From: Nesterenkonia cremea
GTDB taxonomy: Bacteria > Actinomycetota > Actinomycetes > Actinomycetales > Micrococcaceae
DNA length: 64,000 nucleotides
NCBI RefSeq assembly: GCF_014642675.1
Contig: NZ_BMIS01000002.1
Coordinates: forward strand, 62,001 to 126,000
Direction: 5' to 3'
Shown piece after piece: positions 49,380 through 58,514 of the stretch (positions within the stretch are counted from its first letter, which is position 1; each line of letters starts with the position of its first letter). The notes beneath the pieces are model-generated. The model ran no database searches, was not told the origin of the DNA, and was given only the letters and a program-made list of their open reading frames with translations. A program made the position numbers and the translations under genes.

Positions 49380-49793
49380 GCACTTGGCGCAGTAGCCGAA
49401 GATCTCCAGGGTGTGCTGCACGTCGGTGAAGCCGTTCTGATCGGCCAGCTCACCGGCCCAGCTCTCGATGTCCGGGGCCTGAAACTCCACGGTCAGTCCG
49501 CAGCTGCGGCAGACCAGGTGGTGATGGTGCTCCTCGCGCTCGCACAGTCGGTAGATGGCCTCACCGTCGTCGGGACGCAGCACATCCAGCAGACCCTCCT
49601 CCTGGTGGGCCTGGAGCACACGGTAGACCGTGGCCAAGGAGACCTTCTCTCCGCGCTGGTCCAGGACCCGGTGGAGGTCCTGGGCACTGACGAAGTCTTC
49701 CAGAGAGTTCAGCGCGGCCCAGACGGCACGCTTCTGACGCGTGGAACGGCCCCGCGGTGCGCCCGCGGCAGGGGAGGAGGCTTCTGTACTCAT
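49362..49793 (-). CDS. zur: Fur family regulator, probable zinc uptake regulator Zur
   Basis: This 143-aa protein has a winged helix (about 15-85: TRQKRAVWAALNSLEDFVSAQDLHRVLDQRGEKVSLATVYRVLQAHQEEGLL), the metal-site segment EREEHHHHLVCRSCGL and a second CxxC near the C-terminus (GYCAKCSS) for structural zinc. Its place next to a zinc-type importer supports Zur rather than Fur. The ATG at 49793 is preferred over an in-frame codon at 49883 because the longer form would run into the divergent HIT gene; a TACCCT -10 lies 9 bases upstream. Confidence 0.88.
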   Translation of the reverse strand: MSTEASSPAAGAPRGRSTRQKRAVWAALNSLEDFVSAQDLHRVLDQRGEKVSLATVYRVLQAHQEEGLLDVLRPDDGEAIYRLCEREEHHHHLVCRSCGLTVEFQAPDIESWAGELADQNGFTDVQHTLEIFGYCAKCSSLPG

Positions 49794-49830
49794 GCTTGTC
49801 ACAGGGTAGCAGGCGGCTACAGTGGAAATT

Positions 49831-50265
49831 ATGAGCACAGTCTTCACCAAGATCATCGACGGCGAACTTCCCGGGCGCTTCATCTGGCAGGACCAGAAGT
49901 GCGTGGCCTTCCTCTCGATCGCGCCGCTGGCCTACGGCCACACCCTGGTGGTGCCGCGTCAGGAGATCGACCGCTGGACCGACGCCGACCCCGAGCTGGT
50001 CACCCATCTGACCGCTGTCGCCCAGCGCATCGGCACTGCCCAGGTGGAGGCCTTCGGCTCCCTGCGGGCCGGGCTGACCATCGCAGGCTTCGAGGTGCCG
50101 CATCTGCACCTGCACGTCTGGCCCTCGAACTCCATGGAGGACCACGACTTCGCCAACGCCCTCGAGGACCCGGATCCGGCTCAGATGGATGAGGCCGCAG
50201 AGAAGCTGCGCGTGGCCCTGCGCCTCATGGGAGAGACGGAACAGGTGCCGGAGGAGGAAGCCTGA
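49831..50265 (+). CDS. HIT family hydrolase
   Basis: This 144-aa histidine-triad protein has the motif HLHLHVWP and the N-terminal FTKIIDGELPGRFIWQD. Such proteins hydrolyse nucleoside phosphoramidates or related nucleotide conjugates. The ATG at 49831 is preferred because a TACAGT -10 (49818-49823) lies 7 bases upstream. The start is 37 bases from the divergent zur start. A bidirectional terminator follows downstream. Confidence 0.9.
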   Translation: MSTVFTKIIDGELPGRFIWQDQKCVAFLSIAPLAYGHTLVVPRQEIDRWTDADPELVTHLTAVAQRIGTAQVEAFGSLRAGLTIAGFEVPHLHLHVWPSNSMEDHDFANALEDPDPAQMDEAAEKLRVALRLMGETEQVPEEEA

Positions 50266-50387
50266 GCGGATTCTGTGGCCCCGCGGCCTGGGTTGAGTGG
50301 CGGCCCCACGGCCTCTCCTCCCGTATGGCCGATCTTCGGGAGGAGCCCGGGGCGGTCCGAAGCACGTTCCGCCTCCCAGCGCATACG

Positions 50388-50423
50388 CGAAGGGCTCCGG
50401 ACCTTTCGGTCCGGAGCCCTTCG
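50388..50423. terminator. Bidirectional terminator between the HIT gene and tRNA-Leu
   Basis: A perfect 16-bp stem (CGAAGGGCTCCGGACC / GGTCCGGAGCCCTTCG) with a TTTC loop lies 9 bases beyond the 3' end of the minus-strand tRNA and 120 bases after the HIT gene. The intervening stretch 50266-50387 holds only smaller GC-rich hairpins, such as CTCCTCCC/GGGAGGAG at 50315-50345. Confidence 0.85.
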
Positions 50424-50431
50424 CTTCCTTG

Positions 50432-50515
50432 TGCGCGAGGGGGGACTTGAACCCCCACGCCCGTGAAGGCACTGGCACCTGAAGCCAGCGCGTCTACCTA
50501 TTCCGCCACTCGCGC
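50432..50515 (-). tRNA. tRNA-Leu (CAG)
   Basis: The 84-base sequence folds as a class II tRNA: acceptor GCGCGAG/CTCGCGC, D arm TGGCGGAATAGGTAGACGCG, anticodon stem CTGGC/GCCAG with loop TTCAGGT (anticodon CAG, leucine), a long variable arm, and T arm GGGGGTTCAAGTCCCCC. CCA is not encoded. Nothing else is visible between it and the hrpA promoter at about 50699. Confidence 0.95.
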
Positions 50516-50713
50516 AAGACGGGAAATCCTTGGACTTCCCTGCTCTGAACGACGCTTTCCGGTCTCGTTATCCCTCTGCGAGGAGGGCTCCTGATCCCGG
50601 CTTCAGCGCCGAACAGCGAGAACTACTCTAACCCGAAGATCTGGCGAATGCATAATCGAGACCCGCAGGCGCTCGGAACCCGCGGATTCTCGGGGTTGTA
50701 GACTCGTACAGTT

Positions 50714-53700
50714 ATGCCTGAGACCGCCTCGCAGCAGACTGCCCGGAAGAGCGCTGAGTACTCCGTCGCCGCCCTGAACTATCCGGTGCAGCTTCCGGTC
50801 ACCGGTGAGCGGGAGACGATCCTGGAGGCCCTGAGCGAGCACCAGGTGGTCGTCGTCGCCGGTGAGACCGGTTCCGGCAAGACCACCCAGCTGCCCAAGA
50901 TGCTGCTGGAGCTGGGCATCCACCAGGACGGCATCATCGGTCACACCCAGCCCCGCCGGCTCGCCGCGCGCACTGTGGCGGAGCGTCTGGCCGAGGAGCT
51001 GGGCACCTCCGTCGGTGAGGACATCGGCTACCAGGTCCGCTTCACCTCAGAGGTGTCGAAGGGCACAGCGGTGAAGCTGATGACCGACGGCATCCTGCTG
51101 GCCGAGATCCAGCGGGACCCGCTGCTGAAGCGCTATGCGGCCATCATCATCGACGAGGCCCACGAGCGCAGCCTGAACATCGATGTGATCCTCGGCTATC
51201 TGCGCCGCATCCTGCCCAAGCGTCCCGATCTGAAGGTGGTCATCACCTCAGCCACCATCGACCCGGAGCGCTTCGCCCGCCACTTCACCCGCGAGGAGCT
51301 GCCGGAGGACTCCGAGGAGCTCCCCGAGGACACTCCGATCATCGAGGTCTCCGGGCGCACCTTCCCCGTGGAGATCCGCTACCGCCCGCTGCGCCCCGAG
51401 GCCGCCGAAGCCGAGGATGAGTTCGGCCAGGCCCAGGACCCGGCCCACGCGGAGGAGGAGAAAGATCTGCTGGACGGCGTGGCCGAGGCGGTCCAGGAGC
51501 TGGCAGACGAGCCCGACGGCGACATACTGATCTTCTTCCCCGGTGAGCGTGAGATACGCGACGCCGCCGATCACCTCACCGATGTGGTCCGCCGTGACCG
51601 CCGCCTCTCCGGCTCTGAGATCCTGCCGCTCTTCGGACGGCTCTCCATGCAGGAGCAGAAGCGGGTCTTCAGCTCCTCAGGTCGGCGCAGGATCGTGCTG
51701 GCCACCAATGTGGCAGAGACCTCGCTGACCGTGCCGGGCATCAAATACGTGATCGACACCGGCACCGCCCGCATCTCGCGGTACTCCACCCGAACCAAGG
51801 TGCAGCGGCTGCCCATCGAGCCGATCTCCCAGGCTTCGGCGAATCAGCGCTCCGGCCGTGCCGGACGCACCTCGCCCGGTGTGGCCATCCGGCTCTACTC
51901 CGAGGAGGACTTCGCCTCCCGGCCGGAGTTCACCGATCCGGAGATTCTGCGCACCTCGCTGGCCAGTGTGCTGCTGCAGATGTCGTCTATGGGCATCACC
52001 CGCACGCCGGGGGAGCTGCTGGAGTTCCCCTTCGTCCAGAAGCCCGACTCCAAGGCCGTTCACGACGCCGTCCGGCTGCTCACCGAGCTGGGCGCCCTGG
52101 AGAAGTCCGGCACGGTCACCACCACCGGTCGGCTGCTCTCCCGTCTGCCGGCCGACCCGCGGCTGGGCCGGATGATGGTCGAGGCCGGCCGCCGCGGCTG
52201 CCTGGAGGAGGTCACCGTGCTGGTGGCCGCCCTGTCCATCCAGGATCCCCGCGAGCGTCCCACTGAGGAGCGGGCCCAGGCCGATGAGCTGCACCGCCGC
52301 TTCACCGATGACACCAGCGACTTCTCCGCGCTGCTGAACCTGTGGCGCTATCTGCAGCTGAAGCAGGAGGAGCTCTCCGGCAATCAGTTCCGCAAGCTCT
52401 GCCGCCGGGAGTACCTGAACTATCTGCGCGTCCGCGAATGGCAGGATCTGGTGGTCCAACTGGCCGAGATCGCCCGCGATGCCAAGCTCGGGGATCTGCC
52501 CAAGGGACGGAAGGCCTCCTCCCTGGCCAAGAACCCGGCGGCCAACAGCGATGCGGTCCACCAGTCGCTGCTCTCCGGGCTGCTGAGCCATATCGGCCTG
52601 TACTCGCCCAAGAACCGTGACTATCAGGGTGCCCGCGGCACCCGGTTCGCCGTCTTCCCCGGCTCCGGGCTGTTCAAGAAGAACCATGACTGGGTGATGG
52701 CGGCCGAGCTGGTGGAGACTTCCCGGCTCTGGGCCCGAATGGTGGCCCGGGTGGATCCTGCCTGGATCGAACAGCTGGCCCCGCATCTGACCAAGACCTC
52801 CTATTCGGAGCCGCGCTGGAGCTCCCGCAAGGGCGCTGTGGTGGCCAGCCAGAAGGTTACGCTCTTCGGCGTCCCGGTGATCGCTGACCGCCAGGTCCTC
52901 TACGCCAAGGTGGATCCCGTCTACAGCCGCGAGCTGTTCATCCAGCGCGCCCTGATCGAGGGGGACTGGAACACCCGCCATCACTTCGATCGCAGGAACC
53001 GGGAGCGCTTCCAGGAGATCGAGGAGCTGGAGAACCGCACGCGACGCAAGGATCTGCGCGCCTCCGATGAGGAGCTCTTCGCCTTCTTCGACGCCCGTCT
53101 GCCTGCCACGATCGTCTCCCAACGCCACTTCGACACCTGGTGGAAGAAGCAGCGCCACGAGACCCCGGAGCTGCTGGACCTGGGAGAGGAGCACCTGCTG
53201 GCCGATTCGGCCGAGGAGGTGGACGTCGAGGCCTTCCCGGAGCACTTCGACCACGACGGTCTGGCTCTGGAGCTGCGCTACGAGTTCAACCCCAGCCGCT
53301 ACACCGCCGGCAGCACCAGCTCCGACGGCATCACCGTCCGGGTCCCTGTGCTCTTCCTGAACCAGCTGCAGCCCCACCGCTTCACCTGGCTGATCCCGGG
53401 CCTGCGCGCCGAGCTGATCACCCACCTGATCCGTTCCATGCCCAAGCAGGTGCGCAAGAACTTCGTCCCCGCACCGGATGTGGGCGCCCAGGCCCTGGAG
53501 CGGCTCGAGGCCGACTATGAGCCCGGAGCCGACCCCCTGGAGCCCGCCCTGGCCAAGGTCCTGCAGCAGCTGCGCGGCCATGTGGTGGATCCCGGCGTCT
53601 TCGACGTCTCCACCCTGCCGGATCATCTGCGCTTCACCTTCGCGGTGATCAGCGAGAAGGGCCGTGTGCTGGACTCAGGCACCGATCTGGAGGAGCTGAA

Positions 53701-54739
53701 GGTCCGCTTCTCCTCGCAGGGCCGCGCGGCCATCAGCCGGGCCACCAGCGGTCAGCAGGGCGAGGGCACGACGCCGACGCCGGCCTCCGCAGCAGGTGCC
53801 CGGTCAGCAGGCGGTCAGTCCGGTGCGTCCCAGGCAGGTGGTGAGGCGGCCGCAGTCTCTCAGGCTCGCGAGCAGACCTCCTGGACCTTCGGGCACATCC
53901 CGCGAGAGATCACCGCCGTGGTGTCCGGACGCGCGGTCACCGGCTTCCCGGCGCTGGTCCCCGACGGCGTCGGTGTGCGCTGCGCCGTGCAGGACTCGGC
54001 GCTGGAGCAGGCTCGGGTGCACAGGGGCGGCGTCGTCGCCCTGCTGCGGGCCGTGCTGCCCTCGCCGCAGCGCTATGTGGTCGATCATCTGAGCAACCGG
54101 GAGCGGGTGGCCTTCGGGCAGTTCTCCCAGGTGGAGGAGATCGTCGCCGACGCCACCACCGCTGCCCTGCAGCATCTGATCCCGGGGGAGCCGGGGTCCT
54201 CGGCCGATCTGCCCTTCACCCAGGAGGAGTTCGAGGAGATCGCCCGCAGCGCCCGCGCCGAGCTCATCGAGACGGTGCTGACGCTGACCGATCTGATCGC
54301 CCAGTCGCTGACCGCGGCGGCCGAGCTGCGCTCGCAGCTGCAGGGAGTCCGCTCCGCGGCTCTGCATCCGGCGGTGGGGGATATGACCGCCCAGCTGGAT
54401 CAGCTGGTCCATCCCGGCTTCGTCACCGCCACCGGCTATGAGCAGCTGCGGCATATGCCGCGCTATCTGCGGGCCGTGCAGACCCGCCTGGAGCGGCTTC
54501 AGGCCGGTCAGGGCGTGCCCAAGGACGCCACGGATACGCAGCAGGTCCAGCAGCTGGAGGATGAATACGACGCCGCCGTGGAGGCTGTTCCGCCGCAGCT
54601 GCCGGTCCCGGAGCCGCTGCGCGCGGTCAAGTGGATGATCGAGGAGCTGCGGGTCAACCTCTTCGCCCAGCAGCTGGGCACGGCTCAGACGGTGAGCACC
54701 AAGCGGGTGCGCAAGGCCATCAAGCAGGCGGCCCGCTGA
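50714..54739 (+). CDS. hrpA: ATP-dependent RNA helicase HrpA (DEAH box)
   Basis: This 1341-aa protein has Walker A GETGSGKTT (about 55), DEAH in IIIDEAHERSLN, SATIDPERFARHF, QRSGRAGRTSPG, the helicase-associated/OB region and a long C-terminal DUF3418 domain (about 690-1335). HrpA acts on structured mRNA and stalled or collided ribosomes. Length is normal for the family. A Ser/Gly/Ala-rich low-complexity linker (about 1010-1060) interrupts the C-terminal region. A TAGACT -10 at 50699-50704 lies 9 bases before the ATG. Confidence 0.95.
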   Translation: MPETASQQTARKSAEYSVAALNYPVQLPVTGERETILEALSEHQVVVVAGETGSGKTTQLPKMLLELGIHQDGIIGHTQPRRLAARTVAERLAEELGTSVGEDIGYQVRFTSEVSKGTAVKLMTDGILLAEIQRDPLLKRYAAIIIDEAHERSLNIDVILGYLRRILPKRPDLKVVITSATIDPERFARHFTREELPEDSEELPEDTPIIEVSGRTFPVEIRYRPLRPEAAEAEDEFGQAQDPAHAEEEKDLLDGVAEAVQELADEPDGDILIFFPGEREIRDAADHLTDVVRRDRRLSGSEILPLFGRLSMQEQKRVFSSSGRRRIVLATNVAETSLTVPGIKYVIDTGTARISRYSTRTKVQRLPIEPISQASANQRSGRAGRTSPGVAIRLYSEEDFASRPEFTDPEILRTSLASVLLQMSSMGITRTPGELLEFPFVQKPDSKAVHDAVRLLTELGALEKSGTVTTTGRLLSRLPADPRLGRMMVEAGRRGCLEEVTVLVAALSIQDPRERPTEERAQADELHRRFTDDTSDFSALLNLWRYLQLKQEELSGNQFRKLCRREYLNYLRVREWQDLVVQLAEIARDAKLGDLPKGRKASSLAKNPAANSDAVHQSLLSGLLSHIGLYSPKNRDYQGARGTRFAVFPGSGLFKKNHDWVMAAELVETSRLWARMVARVDPAWIEQLAPHLTKTSYSEPRWSSRKGAVVASQKVTLFGVPVIADRQVLYAKVDPVYSRELFIQRALIEGDWNTRHHFDRRNRERFQEIEELENRTRRKDLRASDEELFAFFDARLPATIVSQRHFDTWWKKQRHETPELLDLGEEHLLADSAEEVDVEAFPEHFDHDGLALELRYEFNPSRYTAGSTSSDGITVRVPVLFLNQLQPHRFTWLIPGLRAELITHLIRSMPKQVRKNFVPAPDVGAQALERLEADYEPGADPLEPALAKVLQQLRGHVVDPGVFDVSTLPDHLRFTFAVISEKGRVLDSGTDLEELKVRFSSQGRAAISRATSGQQGEGTTPTPASAAGARSAGGQSGASQAGGEAAAVSQAREQTSWTFGHIPREITAVVSGRAVTGFPALVPDGVGVRCAVQDSALEQARVHRGGVVALLRAVLPSPQRYVVDHLSNRERVAFGQFSQVEEIVADATTAALQHLIPGEPGSSADLPFTQEEFEEIARSARAELIETVLTLTDLIAQSLTAAAELRSQLQGVRSAALHPAVGDMTAQLDQLVHPGFVTATGYEQLRHMPRYLRAVQTRLERLQAGQGVPKDATDTQQVQQLEDEYDAAVEAVPPQLPVPEPLRAVKWMIEELRVNLFAQQLGTAQTVSTKRVRKAIKQAAR

Positions 54740-54742
54740 GGC

Positions 54743-55444
54743 TCAGCCCTCGGCCTTCTTCTCCTGATCGAGCTTGCGCTTCATATCGGCGGCGTAGACG
54801 TCCACATACTCCTGACCGGAGAGCCGCATGATCTGGTACATGATCTCGTCGGTGACCGCCCGCTGGGCGAAGCGGTCGGTGGCGTTGTCGTAGTAGGCGT
54901 CGAAGTGGATGGGTTCGCCGATGATCATGCCCACCCGCCGCAGGTTGGGCACCTTCTTGCCGATGGGCTGGACCTTCTCGGTGCCGATCATCGCCACCGG
55001 GATCACCGGGACGCGGGTGTTCAGCGCCAGACGGGCCACGCCCAGCTTGCCCCGGTAGAGGCGGCCGTCGGGGGAGCGGGTGCCCTCCGGGTAGATGCCC
55101 AGCAGGGCGCCCTCGCGCAGCGCCTCCTCAGCGGCGGAGAGCGAGTTCTGGCTGGCCTGGCCTCCGGAGCGGTCCATCGGGATCTGGCCGCTGATCTCGA
55201 AGAACTTCTTCTGCGCCAGACCGCCGGGGCCCTTCTTCACGAAGTAGTCCTTCTTGGCCAGGAAGCGCACAGGGCGCGGCACCTTCACCGGCAGGAACAC
55301 CGAGTCGGAGAAGGAGAGGTGGTTCGAGGCCAGGATCGCCGGGCCCTCGGCGGGAACATTGTCGAGTCCCTTGACCCAGGGGCGGAATGCGGTGTTGACC
55401 AGCGGTGCGACGGCGAAGGTCTTGGCCATGTAGTAGAACGACAC
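54743..55444 (-). CDS. plsC: 1-acyl-sn-glycerol-3-phosphate acyltransferase (PlsC type)
   Basis: This 233-aa membrane-associated acyltransferase has the NHLSFSD (HxxxxD) motif and YPEGTRS motif of the PlsC family, followed by VPVIPVAMIG. It makes phosphatidic acid from lysophosphatidate. A TAGAGT -10 (reverse strand 55457-55452) lies 7 bases before GTG 55444, so that start is preferred to the in-frame GTG at 55453, which would overlap the -10 element. It is divergent from an esterase gene 32 bases away and convergent with hrpA (3-base gap). Confidence 0.9.
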   Translation of the reverse strand: MSFYYMAKTFAVAPLVNTAFRPWVKGLDNVPAEGPAILASNHLSFSDSVFLPVKVPRPVRFLAKKDYFVKKGPGGLAQKKFFEISGQIPMDRSGGQASQNSLSAAEEALREGALLGIYPEGTRSPDGRLYRGKLGVARLALNTRVPVIPVAMIGTEKVQPIGKKVPNLRRVGMIIGEPIHFDAYYDNATDRFAQRAVTDEIMYQIMRLSGQEYVDVYAADMKRKLDQEKKAEG

Positions 55445-55451
55445 GCCCACC

Positions 55452-55470
55452 ACTCTAAAGCCTCTAAGGT
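55452..55470. promoter_or_regulatory. Divergent leaderless promoter pair (plsC / esterase)
   Basis: Two back-to-back -10 elements, TAGAGT (minus, 55457-55452) and TAAGGT (plus, 55465-55470), lie 7 and 6 bases before the respective start codons. The -35 region of each promoter must fall within the other gene. Confidence 0.65.
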
Positions 55471-55476
55471 GAACCT

Positions 55477-56187
55477 ATGGGAAAGGCTCATGTCGGCGTC
55501 GCCGTCTTCCACGGCTTCACCTCCACCACGGCCAGCATGCGGCCTGTGGCCGATGCGCTCACCGAGGCCGGATACCGCGTGGATCTTCCGCTGCTGCCCG
55601 GTCACGGCACCAGCTGGGAGGAGCTGGCGCAGACCCCGCACCAGGACATCATGCGGGCTGCGCTGGCCTCCTTTGACCGGCTGGCCGCGCGCTGCAGCCA
55701 GGTGGCTGTGGTCGGCCTCTCCATGGGCGGGGCGCTGGCCCTGCATGTGGCCGCACGCCGCCGCGTCCTCGGCGCGGTGACCATCAACCCGGGCCTGCGG
55801 CTCAAGCCGTTGACCGGACTGGGCGCAGCAGTGCTGGGCCGGGTGCGCCGCAGCGTGCCCTCCATCGCCGGGGACATCGCTCGGCCCGGTGTGGTGGAGG
55901 AGGCCTATCCGGTGACTCCGCTGCGCGCCGTCGTCGGGCTGGACCGGATCTTCCGCGAGGTCCGCGGGGAGCTGGATCGGGTGCGAGCCCCGGTGCTGCT
56001 GCTGCGATCAGCGCGGGACAATATCCTCCCGCCCTCCTCGGCCGCTACCCTGGAGAAAAGTCTGCGTCCGTGCCAGCTGCGGACCGTGCTGCTGCACCAC
56101 AGTCTGCACGTGGCCACGCTGGACTACGACGCCGACATCATCACTCGGACAACACTGGAGTTCCTCGATGAGCAAGAAGCGCGATGA
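55477..56187 (+). CDS. Alpha/beta hydrolase, carboxylesterase-like
   Basis: This 236-aa alpha/beta hydrolase has oxyanion-side HGFTST, the PGHGTSWEELAQT lid start, nucleophile elbow GLSMGG, an acid loop (RSARDNILPPSSA) and terminal catalytic His (HHSLHVATLDYD). It resembles Est30/YvaK-type monoacylglycerol or carboxylesterases. Together with plsC, the next small membrane protein and a fatty acyl ligase it forms a lipid-related neighbourhood. The leaderless ATG follows a TAAGGT -10. Confidence 0.87.
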   Translation: MGKAHVGVAVFHGFTSTTASMRPVADALTEAGYRVDLPLLPGHGTSWEELAQTPHQDIMRAALASFDRLAARCSQVAVVGLSMGGALALHVAARRRVLGAVTINPGLRLKPLTGLGAAVLGRVRRSVPSIAGDIARPGVVEEAYPVTPLRAVVGLDRIFREVRGELDRVRAPVLLLRSARDNILPPSSAATLEKSLRPCQLRTVLLHHSLHVATLDYDADIITRTTLEFLDEQEAR

Positions 56188-56560
56188 CGGACAGGGGTCT
56201 TCCCGGCGGAGCCGGCCGGTGAGGAACTATCGGATCGAGAGCGATCAGCCCGGCAACCGCCGCCCCGGCGGACCGCCTGCCCGCGGCCCGCGGGACCACA
56301 CCGTGGACGACAGCGGCCTGGACGACTTCACCCCGCCCAACCCAGGGAACCCGCTCGCCGGGGCCAAGCCGGGTGTGGTCCTGGGCGCTGCGCTGGCGCT
56401 GCTGGGCATCGTCGCCCTGGTGGTGGTGCCCTTCCTGCCCATCAGCGCACCCACCTGGACGGTGCCGGCGCTGATCGGCGTCGTGCTCCTCGGTCTGGTG
56501 GTCCTCTTCATGCAGATGCCGCGGCACCGCTCCGACGGCGGCGACGGTGCCCAGGTCTGA
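56168..56560 (+). CDS. Small membrane protein of unknown function
   Basis: This 130-aa protein has a basic, Gly/Pro/Arg-rich disordered N-terminus (1-65), two adjacent membrane segments (about 70-92 and 98-118) and a short polar tail. It overlaps the esterase gene by 20 bases, so it is probably cotranscribed. Similar two-segment proteins with disordered N-termini are common in actinobacteria; no function is assigned. Confidence 0.75.
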   Translation: MSKKRDDGQGSSRRSRPVRNYRIESDQPGNRRPGGPPARGPRDHTVDDSGLDDFTPPNPGNPLAGAKPGVVLGAALALLGIVALVVVPFLPISAPTWTVPALIGVVLLGLVVLFMQMPRHRSDGGDGAQV

Positions 56561-56642
56561 GGCCCTCTGCTACTGTGATGAACAACACAGGAGGCGTCCA
56601 GCTTCCTGCTGGCCCCCGCAGAACACGCAAGGAGCAGTGAAC

Positions 56643-58472
56643 GTGAAAGAGAACACCGTCCCGGCAGTCATCGACGTCCCTGCGGAGCTGAACATCACTG
56701 ACCTTTTGGAGCGTCAGGCTGATGCGGATCCCGAGAACATCCTCTTCGGTCGTCAGCTGAGCCCGGGGGAGTGGACCGACATCTCGGCCGCGGAGTTCCG
56801 CGCCGATGTCATAGCCCTGGCCAAGGGCCTGGTCGCCGAAGGTGTCCGGACCGGAGACCGGGTCGGCATCATGGCGGCCACCCGCTATGAGTGGACTCTG
56901 CTGGACTTTGCGATCTGGTACTCCGGGGCCGTGACTGTTCCGATCTACGAGACCTCTTCGCCCTCTCAGGTGGCCTGGATTCTGGAGGACGCCGGGGTGA
57001 GCGTGGTCTTCGCCGAGCGTTCTGAGCATGAGCGCGTGGTGGACCGCGCCATCAGTCAGGAGAAGCTCGAAGGCGTCCGCCACATCTTCCAGATCGAGGG
57101 TGAGGACCTGGACGAGCTGCGCGCGGCCGGCCAGGAGATCGGCGATGAGGAGATCGAGACCCGCCGCACCGCCGCCGGGCTCTCCGACGTCGCCACCATC
57201 ATCTACACCTCTGGGACCACCGGCCGGCCCAAGGGCTGCGAGCTGACCCACGGCAACTTCGCTGAGCTGAGCCTGCAGACCCTGCAGATCATCGGGCATG
57301 TGGTCCATAAGCAGGCCTCCACGGTCATGTTCATCCCGCTGGCCCACGTCTTCGCACGGTTCATCTCCGTGCTGGCCGTGGCCGCCGGATCCCGCGTGGG
57401 CCACACCTCGGACATCAAGGACCTGGTGGACGACCTCGGGACCTTCCGCCCCACCTTCCTGCTGGCGGTGCCCAGGGTCTTCGAGAAGATCTACAACGCC
57501 GCCCTCATGAAGGCCCAGGGCGAGGGGAAGGGAAGCATCTTCGAGAAGGCCGCGGATACGGCCATCGCCTGGTCCAAGGCCAGCCAGGCCGGCAAGGTGC
57601 CCTTCGGTCTGAAGCTCAAGCACGCTGTGTTCTCCAAGCTGGTCTACTCCAAGCTCCACGCCCGGATGGGCGGACAGGTGGCCCACGCCGTCTCCGGCGG
57701 ATCGCCGCTGGGGGCGCGCCTGGGCCACTTCTTCCACGGCATCGGGGTCACCATCCTCGAGGGTTACGGCCTGACCGAGACCACCGCACCCATCACGGTG
57801 AACACCCCGGAGCAGCTGAAGATCGGCACCGTGGGTCTGCCGCTGCCCGGCAACGCCGTGCGGATCGCCGAGGACGGCGAGATCCTCGGCCGCGGTGTCT
57901 GTGTGTTCCCGGGCTACCGCAACCGCCCGGAGGAGAACGCGGAATCCTTCGTGGAGCTCGACGGCCAGAGATGGTTCCGCACCGGAGACATCGGCGGCCT
58001 GGACGAGCAGGGCTATCTGACCATCACCGGCCGCAAGAAGGAGATCCTGGTGACCGCCGCGGGCAAGAACGTCTCCCCGGCACAGCTGGAGGATCAGATC
58101 CGCGCCGACGCCATCGTCTCCCAGGTGGTCGTGGTGGGAGACAACCGGCCCTTCGTGGCCGCTCTGCTCACCCTGGACCCGGAGACCCTGCCCCAGTGGC
58201 TGGAGCGTCAGGGGATCGCCCAGGACACCCCCATGCCTGAGCTCATCGAGGACCAACGCGTCATCGACCACATCCAGTCGGTGATCGACAAGGCCAACCA
58301 GAGCGTCAGCCGGGCCGAGTCCATCCGTGACTTCCGCCTGCTGGAGAAGGACTTCACCATCGAGTCGGGCCATCTGACCCCCTCGCTGAAGATCAAGCGG
58401 CCGGCCGTCATGGACGACTACGCCGAGCAGGTTGAGGCTCTCTACCGGGATGCCGCCGCGGCGCGCGGATGA
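56643..58472 (+). CDS. Long-chain fatty acid-CoA ligase (AMP-forming, FadD15-like)
   Basis: This 609-aa adenylate-forming enzyme has the P-loop YTSGTTGRPKG, the GYGLTETTAP motif, RTGDIGGLDEQGYLTITGRKKE and the C-terminal TPSLKIKR. It activates fatty acids to acyl-CoA. The GTG at 56643 lies 8 bases after AAGGAG and starts VKENTVPAVIDVPAELN; an in-frame codon at 56547 would overlap the preceding gene and its promoter. A TACTGT -10 element (56571-56576) lies upstream. Substrate chain length is inferred. Confidence 0.9.
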   Translation: MKENTVPAVIDVPAELNITDLLERQADADPENILFGRQLSPGEWTDISAAEFRADVIALAKGLVAEGVRTGDRVGIMAATRYEWTLLDFAIWYSGAVTVPIYETSSPSQVAWILEDAGVSVVFAERSEHERVVDRAISQEKLEGVRHIFQIEGEDLDELRAAGQEIGDEEIETRRTAAGLSDVATIIYTSGTTGRPKGCELTHGNFAELSLQTLQIIGHVVHKQASTVMFIPLAHVFARFISVLAVAAGSRVGHTSDIKDLVDDLGTFRPTFLLAVPRVFEKIYNAALMKAQGEGKGSIFEKAADTAIAWSKASQAGKVPFGLKLKHAVFSKLVYSKLHARMGGQVAHAVSGGSPLGARLGHFFHGIGVTILEGYGLTETTAPITVNTPEQLKIGTVGLPLPGNAVRIAEDGEILGRGVCVFPGYRNRPEENAESFVELDGQRWFRTGDIGGLDEQGYLTITGRKKEILVTAAGKNVSPAQLEDQIRADAIVSQVVVVGDNRPFVAALLTLDPETLPQWLERQGIAQDTPMPELIEDQRVIDHIQSVIDKANQSVSRAESIRDFRLLEKDFTIESGHLTPSLKIKRPAVMDDYAEQVEALYRDAAAARG

Positions 58473-58514
58473 GCCTATTAGGCACAGGCTCACACCGCGC
58501 TTTACGCTAGTGCG

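Noticed and set aside
56578..56640. A 20-codon frame upstream of the acyl-CoA ligase as a possible leader peptide
   Set aside because: Its ATG is only one base after the -10 element TACTGT, so it would lie upstream of the transcript start. The ligase instead has a normal ribosome site within a short leader.
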